The notes below the pieces were generated by a model, which did no database searches, was not told the origin of the DNA, and saw only the letters and a list, made by a program, of their open reading frames with translations. DNA of 64,000 nt from Geomonas edaphica (lineage in GTDB: Bacteria > Desulfobacterota > Desulfuromonadia > Geobacterales > Geobacteraceae). The position numbers and the translations under genes are program-made. Position 1 is the first letter of the stretch; every line of letters begins with the position of its first letter. The stretch lies in assembly GCF_004917075.1 (NCBI RefSeq), contig NZ_SSYB01000005.1, forward strand, positions 186,001-250,000, in the 5' to 3' direction. Of the stretch, positions 62,337-64,000 are shown piece after piece.

Positions 62337-64000
62337 TCACCCCCCTTGCGCTTTGGCGTGATACAGGTTGTTTAGGTACTTCTGTTCCTGCGGACTCAGC
62401 TGCACCGCTTTTTCGAATGCGGAGGCCGCGTCCCTGAAGCGCCCCTGGTTCGCGTATATGATCCCCATGCTGTTGTAAATCTCAGCATTCCCCGGCTGCA
62501 GGTCGGCCGCCGTCCGCAACTGGGCGATCCCCTCCTCCTGTTTTCCACTCATCCCCAGCGCGACCCCAAGGTTCTTGCGTCCTTCCGCCGAGCGAGGATC
62601 GAACTTCACGGCAAGGCTAAACTCCTCGATTGCCTCATTCATCATCCGCTGGTTCGCATATAGTACGCCCAGGTTGTTGTGCGCGTCCGGGTACTCCGGG
62701 TCGACCTTGAGCGCAAGCTGCAATTCGGCGCGCGCCTCGTCGGTTTTTCCCTGTTTGCTGTACGCAACCGCCAGGTTGTAGTGCGCGTACTTGTTGTCCG
62801 GGTTCCCCTGCAGGGCGGCCCGGTACTGGCTAATCGCCTGCTCCACCCCTCCCGTTTTCTCGTAGGCCGCTCCAAGGTTCCTAAGCGCCTCCACGTTCCC
62901 CGGGTCGATCTTCAAGGCGGTTTTCAGTTCGGTGGCTGCCTCGTCGTTGCGCCCCGCAGCGAGGAGCGCTATGGCCAGGTTGTTGTGGGGGCGCGCCTTG
63001 CCGGGTGCCTTCTCGGCACAGTCCTGCCACAGAGTGACCGCGCTTCCCCATACCAGGTTCCGTTGCCAGGTGGAGACGGAAAGCACGAGGACGACGACTC
63101 CGACTGCGGCGGCCGCCGCACGGGGGGCGAGCCGCGCGAGCAGTGGGGCAAGAAGCGCAGCGGCGGCACAGAAGATCCCGACCGAGGGGAGGTAGACCCT
63201 GTGCTCGAAGATGACATCCCGGATCGGGATGACGCTCGACTCGACGCTCAGGGTGATAAAGAACCAGAAGATGCCGAACCCGGCCAGCCGCTGCCATGGC
63301 TCGCGCGACGAGCGGCGGTACAGGTAGACTCCCGTCCCGGCCAGGGCGACGAGCAGCAGCAAGGAGAGGAAGACCCGTGGGGCGAAGAGGGTATGGAAGA
63401 CGGGGTAGTCGTAGTCGAGGTTCTGCCCGATAGGTATGAGCATGAGCCTCAGGTAGGTGACGATGACGCTGAACTGGGTGAGCAGGTAGTCACCCCGGGA
63501 GATGCTAGTCGTCTCTCGTGCGATCCGGTCCATCTCGCCAAGCATCTCTCCGAGCGGTTTACCGGACTGCATGAGACCTAGCGGGACGACGAGCAGGGTC
63601 GCCGCGAGCGGAAGCAGCAAGAGTAACCGCTTCCGCGACGGGCTCCCGAAGAAGGAGAACTCGTAGAGCGCGACGGTCAAGGGGAGCGTGAAGGCGATCT
63701 CCTTGGTTTTCATCGCCAGCAGGGCGCACAGAAGTGCCGCCATATACCACGTGATGGTGGCCCCCCGCGACACCCCGGCGCGGGCCTCCTGCCGCAGACG
63801 CGCCTGGATGTAGCAGGTGAGCGAGGCGAGGTAGAAGAGGGTCGCGAGTGAGGCGAAGCGCTGCACCACGTAGGTGATCGCCTGGGTCTGGATCGGGTGG
63901 GCGACGAAAAGGAGGGCGGCTATGAGCGGCGCGAGCGTTCCGGGAGCGATGCCGCGGCCCGCGTCTTCCGCTTCCTCCGTCGTCCTGAAGAACGGTGTCT
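62337..64000 (-). CDS. Polytopic membrane protein with C-terminal TPR repeats (5' end beyond window)
   Basis: The frame is open to the end of the window, so only the last ~553 residues are seen. The upstream part (HPIQTQAITYVVQRFASLAT) and several membrane helices resemble the TMTC/PMT-like glycosyltransferase group (DUF1736). The C-terminal ~240 residues are about seven canonical TPRs (ARPHNNLAIALLAAGRNDEA; NAEIYNSMGIIYANQGRF). It may mannosylate or scaffold envelope proteins, but no catalytic motif is in view. Confidence 0.85.
   Translation of the reverse strand, partial: TPFFRTTEEAEDAGRGIAPGTLAPLIAALLFVAHPIQTQAITYVVQRFASLATLFYLASLTCYIQARLRQEARAGVSRGATITWYMAALLCALLAMKTKEIAFTLPLTVALYEFSFFGSPSRKRLLLLLPLAATLLVVPLGLMQSGKPLGEMLGEMDRIARETTSISRGDYLLTQFSVIVTYLRLMLIPIGQNLDYDYPVFHTLFAPRVFLSLLLLVALAGTGVYLYRRSSREPWQRLAGFGIFWFFITLSVESSVIPIRDVIFEHRVYLPSVGIFCAAAALLAPLLARLAPRAAAAAVGVVVLVLSVSTWQRNLVWGSAVTLWQDCAEKAPGKARPHNNLAIALLAAGRNDEAATELKTALKIDPGNVEALRNLGAAYEKTGGVEQAISQYRAALQGNPDNKYAHYNLAVAYSKQGKTDEARAELQLALKVDPEYPDAHNNLGVLYANQRMMNEAIEEFSLAVKFDPRSAEGRKNLGVALGMSGKQEEGIAQLRTAADLQPGNAEIYNSMGIIYANQGRFRDAASAFEKAVQLSPQEQKYLNNLYHAKAQGG

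Overview
The window is high-GC chromosomal DNA that looks like a Geobacter-group deltaproteobacterium (Desulfuromonadia; Geobacter, Geomonas or Citrifermentans-like). The evidence is a succinyl-CoA:acetate CoA-transferase of the Geobacter type, a complete dcw cluster, many PAS/GAF/FIST signalling proteins, a GEMM-I riboswitch in front of a DUF4388 protein, a lexA-imuB-dnaE2 cassette, and abundant short palindromic and heptameric intergenic repeats. The placement is inference; no 16S gene is present.

Layout. 1-5 kb: end of a chemotaxis receptor, the CoA-transferase with its own promoter, a Xer recombinase and a DUF362 ferredoxin protein. 5.2-5.5 kb: a compact unit (promoter, ribosome-binding site, 24-codon Cys-containing ORF, terminator). 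5.6-15.7 kb: LysM lytic transglycosylase, a TPR membrane protein, typA, bamD, a REC-PAS-GGDEF protein, an RlmL-like methyltransferase, a CAU tRNA, a NIF3-family protein and a zinc-ribbon coiled-coil protein. 15.7-16.5 kb: rnpB flanked by heptamer inverted repeats. 17.5-36 kb: the dcw cluster mraZ-rsmH-ftsL-ftsI-murE-murF-mraY-murD-ftsW-murG-murC-murB-ddl-ftsQ-ftsA-ftsZ, all on the plus strand, with a sigma70 promoter and a four-repeat MraZ operator in front and a strong terminator behind.

36-45.7 kb is the most unusual stretch. A membrane histidine kinase converges on a minus-strand SOS mutagenesis cassette (lexA, a catalytically dead ImuB-like polymerase with a beta-clamp motif, dnaE2) with no imuA. 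The lexA linker carries a palindromic-repeat-like insertion read in frame. Upstream of lexA lies a 0.5-kb non-coding satellite of 25 units of exactly 21 bp, with a 126-bp higher-order period and CATCGCGATG palindromes spaced by multiples of 42 bp. It is followed by a promoter, a divergent GEMM-I aptamer and a terminator controlling a DUF4388 membrane protein.

45.7-64 kb is accessory: a DUF2459 lipoprotein, a large Cache-HAMP-PAS hybrid kinase, a methyltransferase, a LysR/AEC transporter pair, a RelE-type toxin with an HTH antitoxin, a DUF4160/DUF2442 pair, a 1192-residue AsmA/DUF748-like envelope protein, a TauE/SafE permease, a GNAT enzyme, a FIST sensor overlapping a histidine kinase, and a TPR membrane protein that runs off the window.
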